A stretch of DNA of 64,000 nt from Clostridium estertheticum (GCF_011065935.2 NZ_JAAMNH020000001.1:1509001-1573000), one strand, 5' to 3'. Numbered from the stretch's first letter, positions 44,944 through 54,221 are shown. Made by a program: numbers and translations. Notes: generated from the letters alone by a model not told the origin.

Positions 44944-46231
44944 ATTTGTTGAAATAATTAAAGGTATCTTCGGACCATTTATAAGTATATCATTGTCAAT
45001 TGGGGATAAAGTGAAAAAAAGTATAAGATTTGAATTAATTTTAATTTTTGCTATGTGTCTTTTAGTAGCTATTATTATTGGAAGCACATCTAATAAATTG
45101 CTAGAAACAAAACATCAACATATAAAAACAGATTACAGTCAAAGTATAGAAAAGGTATCAAATCAGCTTCTGAACATTGCAAACAATATTAACGACAAAA
45201 ATATAAGCATAAATGATAAATTAGAATTGCAGAAAATTTTAAATCAGTTTAAACATGATAGTGGGGAGCTTAATGCTAAAATTTATGAACATGATATTGA
45301 TAGTAAGTTACCATCAGTATTTATTTCATTTTTATCTTTCTTAATAATTTTTTATTTTATAACTAATAAAAAGATGAAATATATAGAAATTGTTTCTATA
45401 GGGCTTTTGGAAATATCTAAAGGCAATTTAGATTATAGGATAAAAAAACATGGAAAAGATGAGTTAGCAATACTTGCGGATAATATAAACTATATGGCTG
45501 AAGAACTTAAAGCTAAAATAGAAAGTGAAAGAAAAGCAGAAAAAACAAAGAATGATTTAATAACAAATGTTTCCCATGACCTTCGAACACCATTAACATC
45601 AATTAAAGGATATTTGGAACTTATAAAAAATAAAAAATATACGCAGGAAAATCAGTTGGATCAGTATGCAAATATATCTTATAATCAAGCAGAAAGGCTT
45701 GAACTGTTAATTAATGACCTATTTGAATATACAAAACTTGCAAATAGTGCAGTAGTGTTTGATAGACAAAATATCGCATTAAATGAGCTGCTTGACCAAC
45801 TAATTGAAGAGTTAGTACCAATTTTTGAGAATACCACTGTGACTATATCAAAGGAATTTATAAAAGAAAAAGTAATTGTTAATGTAGATCCGGGTAAAGT
45901 TGCACGGGTGTTTGAAAATCTATTGATAAATGCTATAAGATATAGCATTAAACCTAGCGATATAAGGGTAATACTTACTGTGGATAATGGTTTTTCATTA
46001 GTATCTATTAAAAATAAATGCGAAGAAATAAGTGAAGATAATTTAAGTAAAATATTTGATAGATTTTATAGAGTAGAGCAGTCAAGATCATCTGATACTG
46101 GAGGAAGTGGTCTTGGGCTTGCGATTGCTAAAAGTATGGTAGAATTACAGCAGGGATTTATAGAAGCGAAGTATGAAGACGGTTATATAAGTTTTAATGT
46201 AAAATTCAAGATTATAAACGATAAATCTTAA
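44933..46231 (+). CDS. VanS-like sensor histidine kinase
   Basis: 432 residues, TTG start inside the regulator gene. Helices at about 33-52 and 127-145 bound an external loop of 75 residues; a HAMP-like linker follows, then His215 in TNVSHDLRTPLTSIKGYLEL and an ATPase domain with NLLINAIRYS and GGSGLGLAIAK. The G1 box is unusual: instead of DxGxGI it reads IKNKCEEIS, so the usual glycine pair is absent, as in some VanS-type kinases. It phosphorylates the upstream regulator. The stop codon overlaps a copy of the direct-repeat box. Confidence 0.9.
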   Translation: MKTKFVEIIKGIFGPFISISLSIGDKVKKSIRFELILIFAMCLLVAIIIGSTSNKLLETKHQHIKTDYSQSIEKVSNQLLNIANNINDKNISINDKLELQKILNQFKHDSGELNAKIYEHDIDSKLPSVFISFLSFLIIFYFITNKKMKYIEIVSIGLLEISKGNLDYRIKKHGKDELAILADNINYMAEELKAKIESERKAEKTKNDLITNVSHDLRTPLTSIKGYLELIKNKKYTQENQLDQYANISYNQAERLELLINDLFEYTKLANSAVVFDRQNIALNELLDQLIEELVPIFENTTVTISKEFIKEKVIVNVDPGKVARVFENLLINAIRYSIKPSDIRVILTVDNGFSLVSIKNKCEEISEDNLSKIFDRFYRVEQSRSSDTGGSGLGLAIAKSMVELQQGFIEAKYEDGYISFNVKFKIINDKS

Positions 46232-46243
46232 GGAAATATTAAG
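46227..46243 (+). promoter_or_regulatory. Second copy of the direct-repeat box, before the secreted-protein gene
   Basis: CTTAAG-GAAAT-ATTAAG; the core 18-mer is identical to 44154-44171. It overlaps the kinase stop codon, 32 bases before a possible -10 TATACT (46276-46281), and 95 bases before the ATG. Confidence 0.6.
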
Positions 46244-46338
46244 AAATAGTTCAGATGAAGTTAATAAAGCAATGATATACTAAATATATAGGAAGCTTAA
46301 TATGCTTTCTAAATTATGTAAAAATATGGAGGAAAAAT

Positions 46339-47217
46339 ATGAATAAGAAAATTATTGCAATTGCAATGAGTTTAGTGGTTAGCGGTGGTGTACTTATGGG
46401 AACTGCCTATGCTAAAGCTGGTGAATTGTCTGGGTATGAAAACTATAAGTTAGCTATAGCAAACACAGCAAATCTAAAAAATGAAACAGCAGATATAAAA
46501 CTATCTGTAAAAGATAATGGTGCAAGTTTAGTTGATGTGACTTCTAATGTTAAAGTTAACTCTGCTAATAATGCTATGAGTCAGGCTACTACAGTAAAGT
46601 CAAGTAAGGGAAGTGAAACTTTTACTACAGCGAGTCAAGCTGGGAAAAGTATATCTAAATCTAGCACAAGTGAAGTATATAATGTAAGAGAAGAAAATAA
46701 TCACAAAAACTTCAATAAAAAAGATGAAAAGATGAATCCTCAAATGATTAAAAGTATGGAAACTGTGATGGACATTTTAGTGGGTAACATGAAAAACAAT
46801 GTAGGCGTAACGGTTAATGCAGATGGTACTAAAAAAGTAGATATTAAGTTAAGTGAAACTCAAATAGTTCCATTAGTAAATGCTATAACGTCATTAGCTT
46901 TTACAAAAAATAATAATGAACCAATGCGCATTGAAAAAGCTGGAAATCTTGATGTTAAAAACATGCTTCCACAGCTTGCATCCGACATTAAAGTTATAAG
47001 CGTAAACGTAACTGGAGATATAAATAAAGACAACGTAATTAATAATCAAGTTGCTAATATAGTATTGTCAGGTGTAGATGCTAAAGGTACAACTCATCAA
47101 GTTACTATTAGTGCAGATTTAAATTTATCAAAAATTAACAGTACAACACCAGATACTATAAATCTAACTGGCAAACAAGTAAAAACTATAACTAACGACT
47201 TCAAAGGAAGAGATTAG
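46339..47217 (+). CDS. Secreted protein of unknown family in a two-component/ABC locus
   Basis: 292 residues: signal peptide 1-26 (ending TAYAKA), then a hydrophilic, Asn/Lys/Thr-rich protein with regular beta-type alternation. The first part (residues 35-120) and the last (200-285) both look like strands of an open barrel (KLSVKDNGASLVDVTSNVKV; HQVTISADLNLSKI), with a helix-rich middle holding the segment MKSMETVMDILVGNMKNN-like around 150. This could be a lipid- or peptide-binding beta fold such as LolA/LppX, but I do not recognise the family. No lipobox. It is placed between the sensor kinase and an ABC exporter with a copy of the direct-repeat box upstream, so it is likely made in response to the same signal. 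Confidence 0.75.
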   Translation: MNKKIIAIAMSLVVSGGVLMGTAYAKAGELSGYENYKLAIANTANLKNETADIKLSVKDNGASLVDVTSNVKVNSANNAMSQATTVKSSKGSETFTTASQAGKSISKSSTSEVYNVREENNHKNFNKKDEKMNPQMIKSMETVMDILVGNMKNNVGVTVNADGTKKVDIKLSETQIVPLVNAITSLAFTKNNNEPMRIEKAGNLDVKNMLPQLASDIKVISVNVTGDINKDNVINNQVANIVLSGVDAKGTTHQVTISADLNLSKINSTTPDTINLTGKQVKTITNDFKGRD

Positions 47218-47292
47218 ATTAATTGACTTTGTTTTATTAGTAAACAGTAAAAATTAACAAGTTTAAATTATAAAATTAAAATGGAAATTGAG

Positions 47293-47339
47293 AAAGCTAT
47301 GCTAAAGCATGTGGATTTCACAGTTTTCATTTTAGCTTT
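47293..47339 (+). other. Three-stem intergenic RNA structure before the ABC genes
   Basis: AAAGCTA (47293-47299) pairs with TAGCTTT (47333-47339); inside lie two small stems TGC-TAAA-GCA and TGTG-GATTT-CACA. A short T run ends the outer stem, so a weak terminator or attenuator between the secreted-protein gene and the ABC genes is possible. Confidence 0.4.
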
Positions 47340-47362
47340 TTAGAATAAGGAGCAGAGTTATT

Positions 47363-48100
47363 ATGGAAAAAGTATTAGAGGTACAGGGACTCACTAAACT
47401 TTATAGCAATGGTAGGGGTGTAGTGGATATAAGCTTTGAAGTTTATAAAGGAGATGTATTTGGATTTCTCGGACCCAATGGTGCAGGTAAAACAACAGTA
47501 ATGAAGTCTATTACTGGACTAAATATGTTTACAAAGGGAAGAGTTGAAATTTTAGGCTTTGATTTAAAAACACAGTTTGAAAAGGCTTTAGGAAAAGTAG
47601 GTGCTATTATTGAAACCGCAGATCTCTATGAATATATGAGTGCTTATTATAATTTAAAAATTGCTTCAAGGTTTTATAAAAACATGGAAAAATACAGTAT
47701 AGATGAAATACTTGATATAGTTCAATTAACGGAATTTAAAAATGAAAAAGTATCAAAATTTTCATTGGGAATGAAACAGAGGCTAGCTTTAGCATTAGCG
47801 CTTATATCTAAACCAGAATTAGTAATTTTAGATGAACCTACTAATGGACTTGATATAGAAGGTACCATTGCAATGAGAAACCTTATAATAGAACTCGCTA
47901 CGCGAAAAGGAATAACATTTTTCATATCCAGTCACCTTGTGCATGAAATAGAACTGATGTGCAATAGAGTAGCAATAATTAATAATGGAAAACTTATAAA
48001 TAATGGGGAACACATTAAAAATATAAAAGAAAAATATGCCTCTTTGGAGGATTTTTATATGAATGAAGTCAAAAATGCACGGGGTGGAATTGATGAATAA
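47363..48100 (+). CDS. ABC exporter ATPase
   Basis: 245 residues. Walker A GPNGAGKTT, signature FSLGMKQRLALALALI, Walker B ELVILDEPTNGLDIEG, switch His in FISSHLVHEIE. Bacitracin-type (BcrA) subgroup but shorter than the copy at 41053. AAGGAGC stands before the ATG. It overlaps the permease gene by eight bases. Being directly after the two-component pair and the secreted protein, it is probably part of the same antimicrobial-response module. Confidence 0.92.
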   Translation: MEKVLEVQGLTKLYSNGRGVVDISFEVYKGDVFGFLGPNGAGKTTVMKSITGLNMFTKGRVEILGFDLKTQFEKALGKVGAIIETADLYEYMSAYYNLKIASRFYKNMEKYSIDEILDIVQLTEFKNEKVSKFSLGMKQRLALALALISKPELVILDEPTNGLDIEGTIAMRNLIIELATRKGITFFISSHLVHEIELMCNRVAIINNGKLINNGEHIKNIKEKYASLEDFYMNEVKNARGGIDE

Positions 48101-48839
48101 CCTTAAAGCTAATATAATAAATGAAGTACAAAAGCTTTTTCTAAAGAAAAAAATAACAGTATTCTTGATAATTACAGCTATAATATGTTTTTTATCAGCA
48201 TTTTTTATTTCTAGTATTCAACAAAAACTAGTATTTGTTGCAATAGATTCTGTAAGCTTCCCATTAATGACATTAAGTATATTTACTAATATATTTTTAC
48301 CTTTATTTATATTTATGACAGTAGCAGAATTGTTTTCAGGGGAAGTGGGGGATAAGTCATTAAAATTAGTTCTCATAAGACCTATTACTAGATTAAAAAT
48401 TTTCATTTCAAAAAATGCAGCCATAGCTATATATATAATCATAAACTTAGCTGTTGTATTTGTTGTATCGATATTTTCAAGTATGCTTTTAAATGGAAAA
48501 TCTGGTTTTAATGTACCCCAAATTATGTTTGCATATTTTATCGATGTGATCCCAGCAGTAGTTTTAGCTTTGTTTGCCTCTTTTATAGCACAGTTTTTCA
48601 AAAGCAGCAGTGGAGCTATAATTACCTGCATTTTGTCTTTTATTGGAATTAAGTTACTATCACTATTTGTAAGTGGAATAAATAATATTGTGTTTACTTC
48701 TTATTTAAACTGGTACTCAATATGGACATTAGGCCAATTTAATTTTCTAAGTATAATTAATACATTATTTATGGTATTGTCTTTCGGAGTAATCTTTTTT
48801 ACAATTGGGTATTATTTTTTTGATAAGAAAGAAGTATAA
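48093..48839 (+). CDS. ABC-2 type exporter permease
   Basis: 248 residues, six helices with a long first cytoplasmic strand (LFLKKKITVFLIITAI) and the ABC-2 order of BcrB-like proteins. I start at ATG 48093, ahead of which GGGGTGG is well spaced; a longer frame begins 30 bases earlier without a site. It overlaps the ATPase stop, so the two are translated together. It exports an unknown envelope-active compound. A terminator follows by 35 bases. Confidence 0.85.
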   Translation: MNNLKANIINEVQKLFLKKKITVFLIITAIICFLSAFFISSIQQKLVFVAIDSVSFPLMTLSIFTNIFLPLFIFMTVAELFSGEVGDKSLKLVLIRPITRLKIFISKNAAIAIYIIINLAVVFVVSIFSSMLLNGKSGFNVPQIMFAYFIDVIPAVVLALFASFIAQFFKSSSGAIITCILSFIGIKLLSLFVSGINNIVFTSYLNWYSIWTLGQFNFLSIINTLFMVLSFGVIFFTIGYYFFDKKEV

Positions 48840-48873
48840 ATTTTATAGACAACATATTGGGACAGATTAGTAG

Positions 48874-48904
48874 GCATTCTATGATTCATAGGGTGCTTTT
48901 TTTT
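48874..48904 (+). terminator. Terminator of the two-component/ABC module
   Basis: GCATTCTATG pairs with CATAGGGTGC (two G-T pairs) around ATT, followed by eight Ts. Confidence 0.88.
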
Positions 48905-49114
48905 AGTTACTTTGACTAATAAAATGTTAACTTGTGATTTTAAGAAAACTCATAAAGTAAATTACATTACAATTATAATAATAAAGGGACGAATTATTGT
49001 AATAATGTTTGTAACTATTTTGTAGTAAGATTGACATTAATTTGATACAAAGTGGTGGATAATGCAGCATATAATAAGTATTATTAGATAAGCTTATTAG
49101 AAGGGGCGATTTTC

Positions 49115-49651
49115 ATGAAAAAAATGGCTGCATTAGCCGTATTGGTATTCTTAACATTATTCACAGTGGCATACACATCAAATGCAATGACTAAAGGGAA
49201 CGATTTACTTACAAAAGAAACAGTTCAAAATGTACTACCAAATGGTGAAAGTGGTAAAGAGACTTCTGAAAAAAGTATAAGTTTTACAAACTATGTTAAA
49301 TTGATAGGACTTAACAAAAAACAACTTATAAGCACTCTTGGGCAGCAACCAACTTCTATTGATGAAGGAGGACTCCAGTTTTCAGAATCAGATATTAGAG
49401 TTTGGTTTAAAGACTATGGGAATGGGCCAGTAGAACAGGTATACATTGACAACAAAGATGTGGATTTTAAAGGGGTAAAGCTTGGCGATAAAATAAGCAG
49501 TTTCAAGGATAAATTCGGAAAACCAATAGAGGAGCATGTCACTTTTGCATATAGTAATTTTAAATATAATGGAATAGTGTTATCTGTGTACTATGATCCA
49601 AAAACAGAAACAACTTTTGCAGTATATATTTTAGATAAAAATGTTAAGTAA
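49115..49651 (+). CDS. Secreted protein with two similar half-domains, unknown function
   Basis: 178 residues. Signal peptide 1-24 (ending SNAMT). The mature part repeats one theme twice: LIGLNKKQLISTLGQQPTS then strands ending VYI, and VKLGDKISSFKDKFGKPIE then strands ending AVYIL. Each half is helix-turn-beta, as in SmpA/BLIP-like folds, which often bind partner proteins. I do not recognise a named family. AAGGGGCG lies before the ATG. It stands alone between two terminators; the upstream 210 bases hold no clear promoter pair. Confidence 0.7.
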   Translation: MKKMAALAVLVFLTLFTVAYTSNAMTKGNDLLTKETVQNVLPNGESGKETSEKSISFTNYVKLIGLNKKQLISTLGQQPTSIDEGGLQFSESDIRVWFKDYGNGPVEQVYIDNKDVDFKGVKLGDKISSFKDKFGKPIEEHVTFAYSNFKYNGIVLSVYYDPKTETTFAVYILDKNVK

Positions 49652-49675
49652 AAAGGGTGTTTATAAATAAAAGAG

Positions 49676-49716
49676 CTAGGTACTTTGCTAGAAAGATGCA
49701 AAGTACCTAGTTTTTT
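49676..49716. terminator. Bidirectional terminator
   Basis: CTAGGTACTTTGC pairs perfectly with GCAAAGTACCTAG. Plus-strand Ts follow, and on the minus strand a CTCTTTTATTT tail follows, so it can also end the hydroxyproline operon. Confidence 0.9.
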
Positions 49717-49783
49717 ATATTGGCAAAGTCAATAATATAGATCGTCTGGATAAAATTTACATTTATCTAGGTGGTCTATATTT

Positions 49784-50065
49784 TTATTTATATAAACAAA
49801 GATATGAAATTTCTTCTTTGGCAATTACAGCAAATTTTTTATTTGCTTCAATTATAAAGGTTTCATTTTGTTTATATGATTTCCATTCATCGCTACCAGG
49901 AAGTTTTACTTGTAGTTTTCCGCTTGTAATTGTCATTATTTCTTTTGATGAGGTTCCAAATTCAAATTCCCCTACAGCCATAAGTCCAATTGTTGCTGGA
50001 CCTTCAGCTGTGTTAAAACTCATTGATTTTACATTTCCGTCAAAATATTCATTAGTTTTAAACAT
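49784..50065 (-). CDS. ppnP: Pyrimidine/purine nucleoside phosphorylase PpnP
   Basis: 93 residues, the small cupin of the PpnP (DUF1255/YaiE) family: start FKTNEYFDGNVKSMSFN, then the family segment ATIGLMAVGEFEFGTSSKEIMTITSGKL and the cupin end KKFAVIAKEEISYLCLY. It phosphorolyses nucleosides (uridine, adenosine and others) with broad specificity in the cytosol. It is the last gene of the minus-strand hydroxyproline group, 29 bases after proC; the reason for the link is unclear and may be only shared transcription. Confidence 0.88.
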   Translation of the reverse strand: MFKTNEYFDGNVKSMSFNTAEGPATIGLMAVGEFEFGTSSKEIMTITSGKLQVKLPGSDEWKSYKQNETFIIEANKKFAVIAKEEISYLCLYK

Positions 50066-50094
50066 AATATGCCCTCCAATTATTAGAAATTATC

Positions 50095-50901
50095 TTATTT
50101 AGATAATTCGATAGATTTTTGAGTTGTTTTTCTAACAGCTGAAATAATTGCATTTCTAAAGCCTTTTTCTTCAAGAGCAGCTACACCTTCTATAGTAGTT
50201 CCACCTGGAGAGCATACCATGTCCTTTAAAGCACCAGGATGTTTTCCCGTTTCTAGTACCATTTTGGCAGAACCAAGCACCGCTTGAGCTGCAAAGGTGT
50301 AAGCTTGATTTCTAGGCATTCCACCTAAGACTGCTGCATCAGCCATTGCTTCAACGAACATGTATACAAAAGCTGGAGATGAACCACTGACCGCAGTTAC
50401 TATATCCATTAATTTCTCATCAACTATTTCTGCTTTCCCAAAGCTTTCAAATATTTTAACTATCTCAGAAAGTTCTGCTTTTGTTACCATTTCACTGGGA
50501 CAAATTGCAGACATTCCAGCACCTACAAGTGCTGGAGTGTTAGGCATTACTCTAACTATCTTAAGTTTTCGACCAAACATCTCTTCTGTGCTTTTAATAG
50601 CTTTCCCAGCTGCAATAGTAACAATTATTACATCTTCTTTAATTTGGTCTTTTATTTGTTTTATTACTATGGGATATAAGTTTGGTTTTACTGATAATAC
50701 AATAATATCAGAAATTTTAGCCACTTCATTATTATCTGTAGTAGTCTTTATACCATATGTTAGGGTAGATTCAGCTAAACTCTTTTCATTTAAGTCACCT
50801 ACAATAATACTGCTAGGTGCTACTAAATTAGCATTTAATATCCCACCAATCATTGCTCCACCCATGTTGCCGCATCCGATAAATCCTATTATTTTATTCA
50901 T
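50095..50901 (-). CDS. proC: Pyrroline-5-carboxylate reductase
   Basis: 268 residues. N-terminal NAD(P) loop IGFIGCGNMGGAMIGG and the C-terminal ProC signature in AVSGSSPAFVYMFVEAMADA and VCSPGGTTIEGVAALEE. It reduces pyrroline-5-carboxylate to L-proline in the cytosol. GGAGG stands before the ATG. Located 19 bases after hypD, it takes the pyrroline-5-carboxylate made by HypD, so the pair turns hydroxyproline into proline. Confidence 0.95.
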   Translation of the reverse strand: MNKIIGFIGCGNMGGAMIGGILNANLVAPSSIIVGDLNEKSLAESTLTYGIKTTTDNNEVAKISDIIVLSVKPNLYPIVIKQIKDQIKEDVIIVTIAAGKAIKSTEEMFGRKLKIVRVMPNTPALVGAGMSAICPSEMVTKAELSEIVKIFESFGKAEIVDEKLMDIVTAVSGSSPAFVYMFVEAMADAAVLGGMPRNQAYTFAAQAVLGSAKMVLETGKHPGALKDMVCSPGGTTIEGVAALEEKGFRNAIISAVRKTTQKSIELSK

Positions 50902-50920
50902 ATTATACCTCCGCTATTTT

Positions 50921-53296
50921 TTAACAGCCACATCCACCAAAGGATTGATCTGTCCTTCCAATTATCTCATCTTGAAGCACCTTGTCTAGGTTATTAAAGT
51001 AATCACTGTATCCTGCAACTCTTACTATCAAATCATTATAGTCGTCTGGATTTTTTTGTGCAGCGAGTAGTGTATCACTGCTTACAATATTAAATTGAAT
51101 ATGATGACCATCTAATCTAAAATATGACCTTACCAAATTTGATAAATTATTTAAGCCATCTTCACCTTCTACAACAGCTGGCGTAAATTTTTGATTGAGT
51201 AATGTTCCTCCAGTTTTTAAGTGATCCATTTTTGCTGCAGATTTAAGAACTGCAGTTGGACCGTTTACATCAGCACCTTTGTCAGGAGAAATACCTTCAG
51301 ATACAGGCATAAATGCTTTTCTTCCATTAGGGGTAGCTCCAATAACTGAACCAAAGTAAACGTGACAGGTGGTAGGAAGCATATCTATTCTATATTCTCC
51401 ACCTTTTCCATTCTTTCTTCCAGTTACTTCTTTATAGTAGGAATTAAATATTTCTTTCATAACATCATCAGCATAATCATCATCATTGCCATATTTGGGA
51501 GTTTTGCTTTTTAATAGCTTTAATATATCTTCATGCCCATTAAAATCAGTCTTCATTGCTTCCATTAATTCATTCATAGTAATGTTTTTATCTTCAAACA
51601 CATGTTTTTTTATAGCTGTAAAGGCATCAGTAATTGTGCCAATACCAACACCTTGAATGTAGTTAGTATTGTATCTTGCGCCTCCTGCATTATAATCTTT
51701 GCCTTTTGAAATGCAATCGCTAGTTAATACTGAAAGGAAAGGTTCTGGCATAAGTGTTGCATATAATCTTTCAATAACTCTATTTCCTCTCATTTTTATA
51801 TCAATAAAGTGCTTTAGTTGTTTTTTATATGCTTCAAATAATTCGTTATATGTTTCAAATTCCGATGCTTCTCCAGTTTCGATACCTAATTTTTTTCCTG
51901 TCATTAAATCAGTTCCATTGTTAAGTGTAATTTCCATTACTTTAGGCAGGTTGAAGTAGCCTGTTAAAATATAAGCTTCTTTTCCAAAAGCACCTGCTTC
52001 AACGCATCCACTAGTACCTCCGCATCTTGCATCCTCTAATGATTTGCCTGCATTAACAAGCTCCTGAGCAACTGCATCAGCATTGAACATTGAGGGCTGA
52101 CCTAAGCCTTTTCGGGATATAGCGCAGGCTGCTTTTACAAATTTTTGCGGGCTTTTTTTGCTTATTTGTACATTTGAACTTGGCTGCAAAAGCTGCATTT
52201 CATCTACTACATAAAGTAGAAGATAACTTACATCATTGACTCCATCTAGGCCGTCAGCTTTAACTCCACCAATGTTTATATTTGCAAAGTCAGTATAGGT
52301 TCCACTTTCCTTTAATGTTATACCAACTTTAGGAGGTGCAGGTTGATTGTTAAACTTCACCCAAAAGCATTCTAAGAATTCTATAGCCTCTTCTTTAGTT
52401 AATTCTCCATTTTCAATTTCCACTTCATAAAAAGGGTTTAAATGTTGATCAAGTCTTCCTGGATTGTATGCATCCCAAGGATTTAATTCAGATATAACGC
52501 ATATATGAGCAAACCAATACATTTGAAGAGCTTCCCTAAAGTTTCTTGGAGCATGTTCGGGAACATGAGTACAAATTTCAGCTATTTCCAAAAGTTCCTT
52601 TTTTCGTATTGGATCGGCTTCTTTTTGCGCAAGTTCCTTTGCATAAGCGCTATAGCGATGTCCTAAAATAATCACTGAGTCACAAGCTATATCCATTGCT
52701 TCCAACTGGTTTTTTTTATCAAGAGCTTCATCATCATTATAAAAGTCTAGTTTTGAAATAGCTTCAGCTATATCAACTTTAAAATCCAAAAAACCCCTTT
52801 TAAATATTTTATCATCACCACTTGTATGACCTGGTCCTCTTTGCTCCATAAATTCTGTAAACATTCCTGCTACATAGCAGTCTTTCCACTGCTCAGTCAT
52901 GTTTTCAAGTATTCTGTATCTCATGGATTTCTTTTCCCAAGCAGGTATGATTAAATCCTCTTGAATTTTTCTGCTTTCTGTGTCAACCTTAAAGGATATT
53001 CGCTCCCTAGCATCCATAACATCAAAATCCTGCAAGGTATGGCAACATAATTCAGGATAGGTGCAAGTTGAAGCAGGTGCCTCTCCTCTTTCACCAACAA
53101 TTAATTCACCATCATTAATGCAAAGTTGCTTTTTTAACATAATCTCTTTCAAAACTAATGCGCGAAGAACGGGAATTGAAACGGTACCCTCATATTTCTT
53201 GTAAACTTCATCAACTATTATTGCTCTTTCCATAGAAATGTGAGGGATTGCACGTAAACTTTGTTCCCTTAACTTTCTTACTCTTTCAGTCATCAT
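50921..53296 (-). CDS. hypD: trans-4-hydroxy-L-proline dehydratase (glycyl radical enzyme)
   Basis: 791 residues, normal for HypD. The active-site cysteine is Cys431 in GGTSGCVEAG and the radical glycine Gly762 in RVAGYSDYF. Residues that I recall from the C. difficile HypD structure recur here with a constant offset of three: Phe149, His157, Asp275, Ser331, Phe337, Cys431 and Glu433. This separates it from pyruvate formate-lyase, choline and glycerol dehydratases. It removes water from hydroxyproline, giving pyrroline-5-carboxylate, which ProC (next gene) reduces to proline. Oxygen would cleave the radical glycine. The activating enzyme is the preceding gene, six bases away. The adjacent ATG at 53293 is an alternative start. 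Confidence 0.95.
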   Translation of the reverse strand: MMTERVRKLREQSLRAIPHISMERAIIVDEVYKKYEGTVSIPVLRALVLKEIMLKKQLCINDGELIVGERGEAPASTCTYPELCCHTLQDFDVMDARERISFKVDTESRKIQEDLIIPAWEKKSMRYRILENMTEQWKDCYVAGMFTEFMEQRGPGHTSGDDKIFKRGFLDFKVDIAEAISKLDFYNDDEALDKKNQLEAMDIACDSVIILGHRYSAYAKELAQKEADPIRKKELLEIAEICTHVPEHAPRNFREALQMYWFAHICVISELNPWDAYNPGRLDQHLNPFYEVEIENGELTKEEAIEFLECFWVKFNNQPAPPKVGITLKESGTYTDFANINIGGVKADGLDGVNDVSYLLLYVVDEMQLLQPSSNVQISKKSPQKFVKAACAISRKGLGQPSMFNADAVAQELVNAGKSLEDARCGGTSGCVEAGAFGKEAYILTGYFNLPKVMEITLNNGTDLMTGKKLGIETGEASEFETYNELFEAYKKQLKHFIDIKMRGNRVIERLYATLMPEPFLSVLTSDCISKGKDYNAGGARYNTNYIQGVGIGTITDAFTAIKKHVFEDKNITMNELMEAMKTDFNGHEDILKLLKSKTPKYGNDDDYADDVMKEIFNSYYKEVTGRKNGKGGEYRIDMLPTTCHVYFGSVIGATPNGRKAFMPVSEGISPDKGADVNGPTAVLKSAAKMDHLKTGGTLLNQKFTPAVVEGEDGLNNLSNLVRSYFRLDGHHIQFNIVSSDTLLAAQKNPDDYNDLIVRVAGYSDYFNNLDKVLQDEIIGRTDQSFGGCGC

Positions 53297-53302
53297 GATA
53301 CA

Positions 53303-54220
53303 CTAACCCCCAATTATAATTTTTATTCCAGCTTTTCTAAATTTTTCTGCAATTTTGTCTATAACTTCGTCTCTTGGTTTTTCCATGCCTGATAATTTAT
53401 ATTCCATATTAAGTCTTCTATATTTGTCCATTCCCATCTTATGATAAGGCAATAAATTTACATGTATTATATTTAGTTTAGATAGGAAATTAACTGTATC
53501 GTCAATATTTTCATAAGAATCATTTATACCAGCAATTAATGGTAGTCGTATATAAATATTGCTACCCTTTTGAGAAAGTTTTTTTAGATTTTCTAAAATA
53601 ACAATATTTCCAACTCCCGTGTACTTAAGATGTTTTTCATTATTCATATGTTTAATATCAAATAGAAAAAGGTCTACCTTATCAACTATTTTTTCGAATT
53701 GTTCCCAAGCAGCATAGCCACTGGTGTCAACTGTTGTGTGAATACCTTTGTCATTGCAGATTTTAAGCACATTGTATAAATAATCTGCATGCATCAAAGG
53801 TTCCCCACCAGAAAATGTTACTCCACCATTTGATTCTTCATAAAATACTTCATCTTTAATTATTTCACTCATCAAGTCTTTAACTGTTATAGCTTTGCCT
53901 ACAAGTTCGCGGGCGTTGCTTAGACAAAAATCACTACACTTTCCGCAAAGAGTACATTTGGATTCATAAGTTAAAGGATATCTATCTACGAATTCTATTG
54001 CTTTTGCTGGACACCTTTTGAAACATGAGCCACACCCTGTACATTTTTCCTTGAAAAACATGATTTCAGGGCTTGGATTTTGACTTTCTGGGTTATGGCA
54101 CCACCAGCAATTTAGTGGGCATCCTTTAAAAAAAACTGTGGTACGAATTCCAGGACCATCATGAATTGAATACTTTTGAATATTTATAATAGTAGCTGAT
54201 GTCAAATAATTCGCCCCCAT
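53303..54220 (-). CDS. hypE: HypD-activating radical SAM enzyme
   Basis: 305 residues. Radical SAM cluster GCPLNCWWCHNPE (CxxxCxxC) near residue 35 and a glycyl-radical-activase insert with two ferredoxin motifs, CTGCGSCFKRCP and CTLCGKCSDFC. It abstracts hydrogen from the radical glycine of its partner with S-adenosylmethionine under anaerobic conditions. The gene is six bases before hypD and two after the regulator gene, and so is one operon. No separate ribosome site is obvious; coupled translation is likely. Confidence 0.94.
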   Translation of the reverse strand: MGANYLTSATIINIQKYSIHDGPGIRTTVFFKGCPLNCWWCHNPESQNPSPEIMFFKEKCTGCGSCFKRCPAKAIEFVDRYPLTYESKCTLCGKCSDFCLSNARELVGKAITVKDLMSEIIKDEVFYEESNGGVTFSGGEPLMHADYLYNVLKICNDKGIHTTVDTSGYAAWEQFEKIVDKVDLFLFDIKHMNNEKHLKYTGVGNIVILENLKKLSQKGSNIYIRLPLIAGINDSYENIDDTVNFLSKLNIIHVNLLPYHKMGMDKYRRLNMEYKLSGMEKPRDEVIDKIAEKFRKAGIKIIIGG

Positions 54221-54221
54221 T

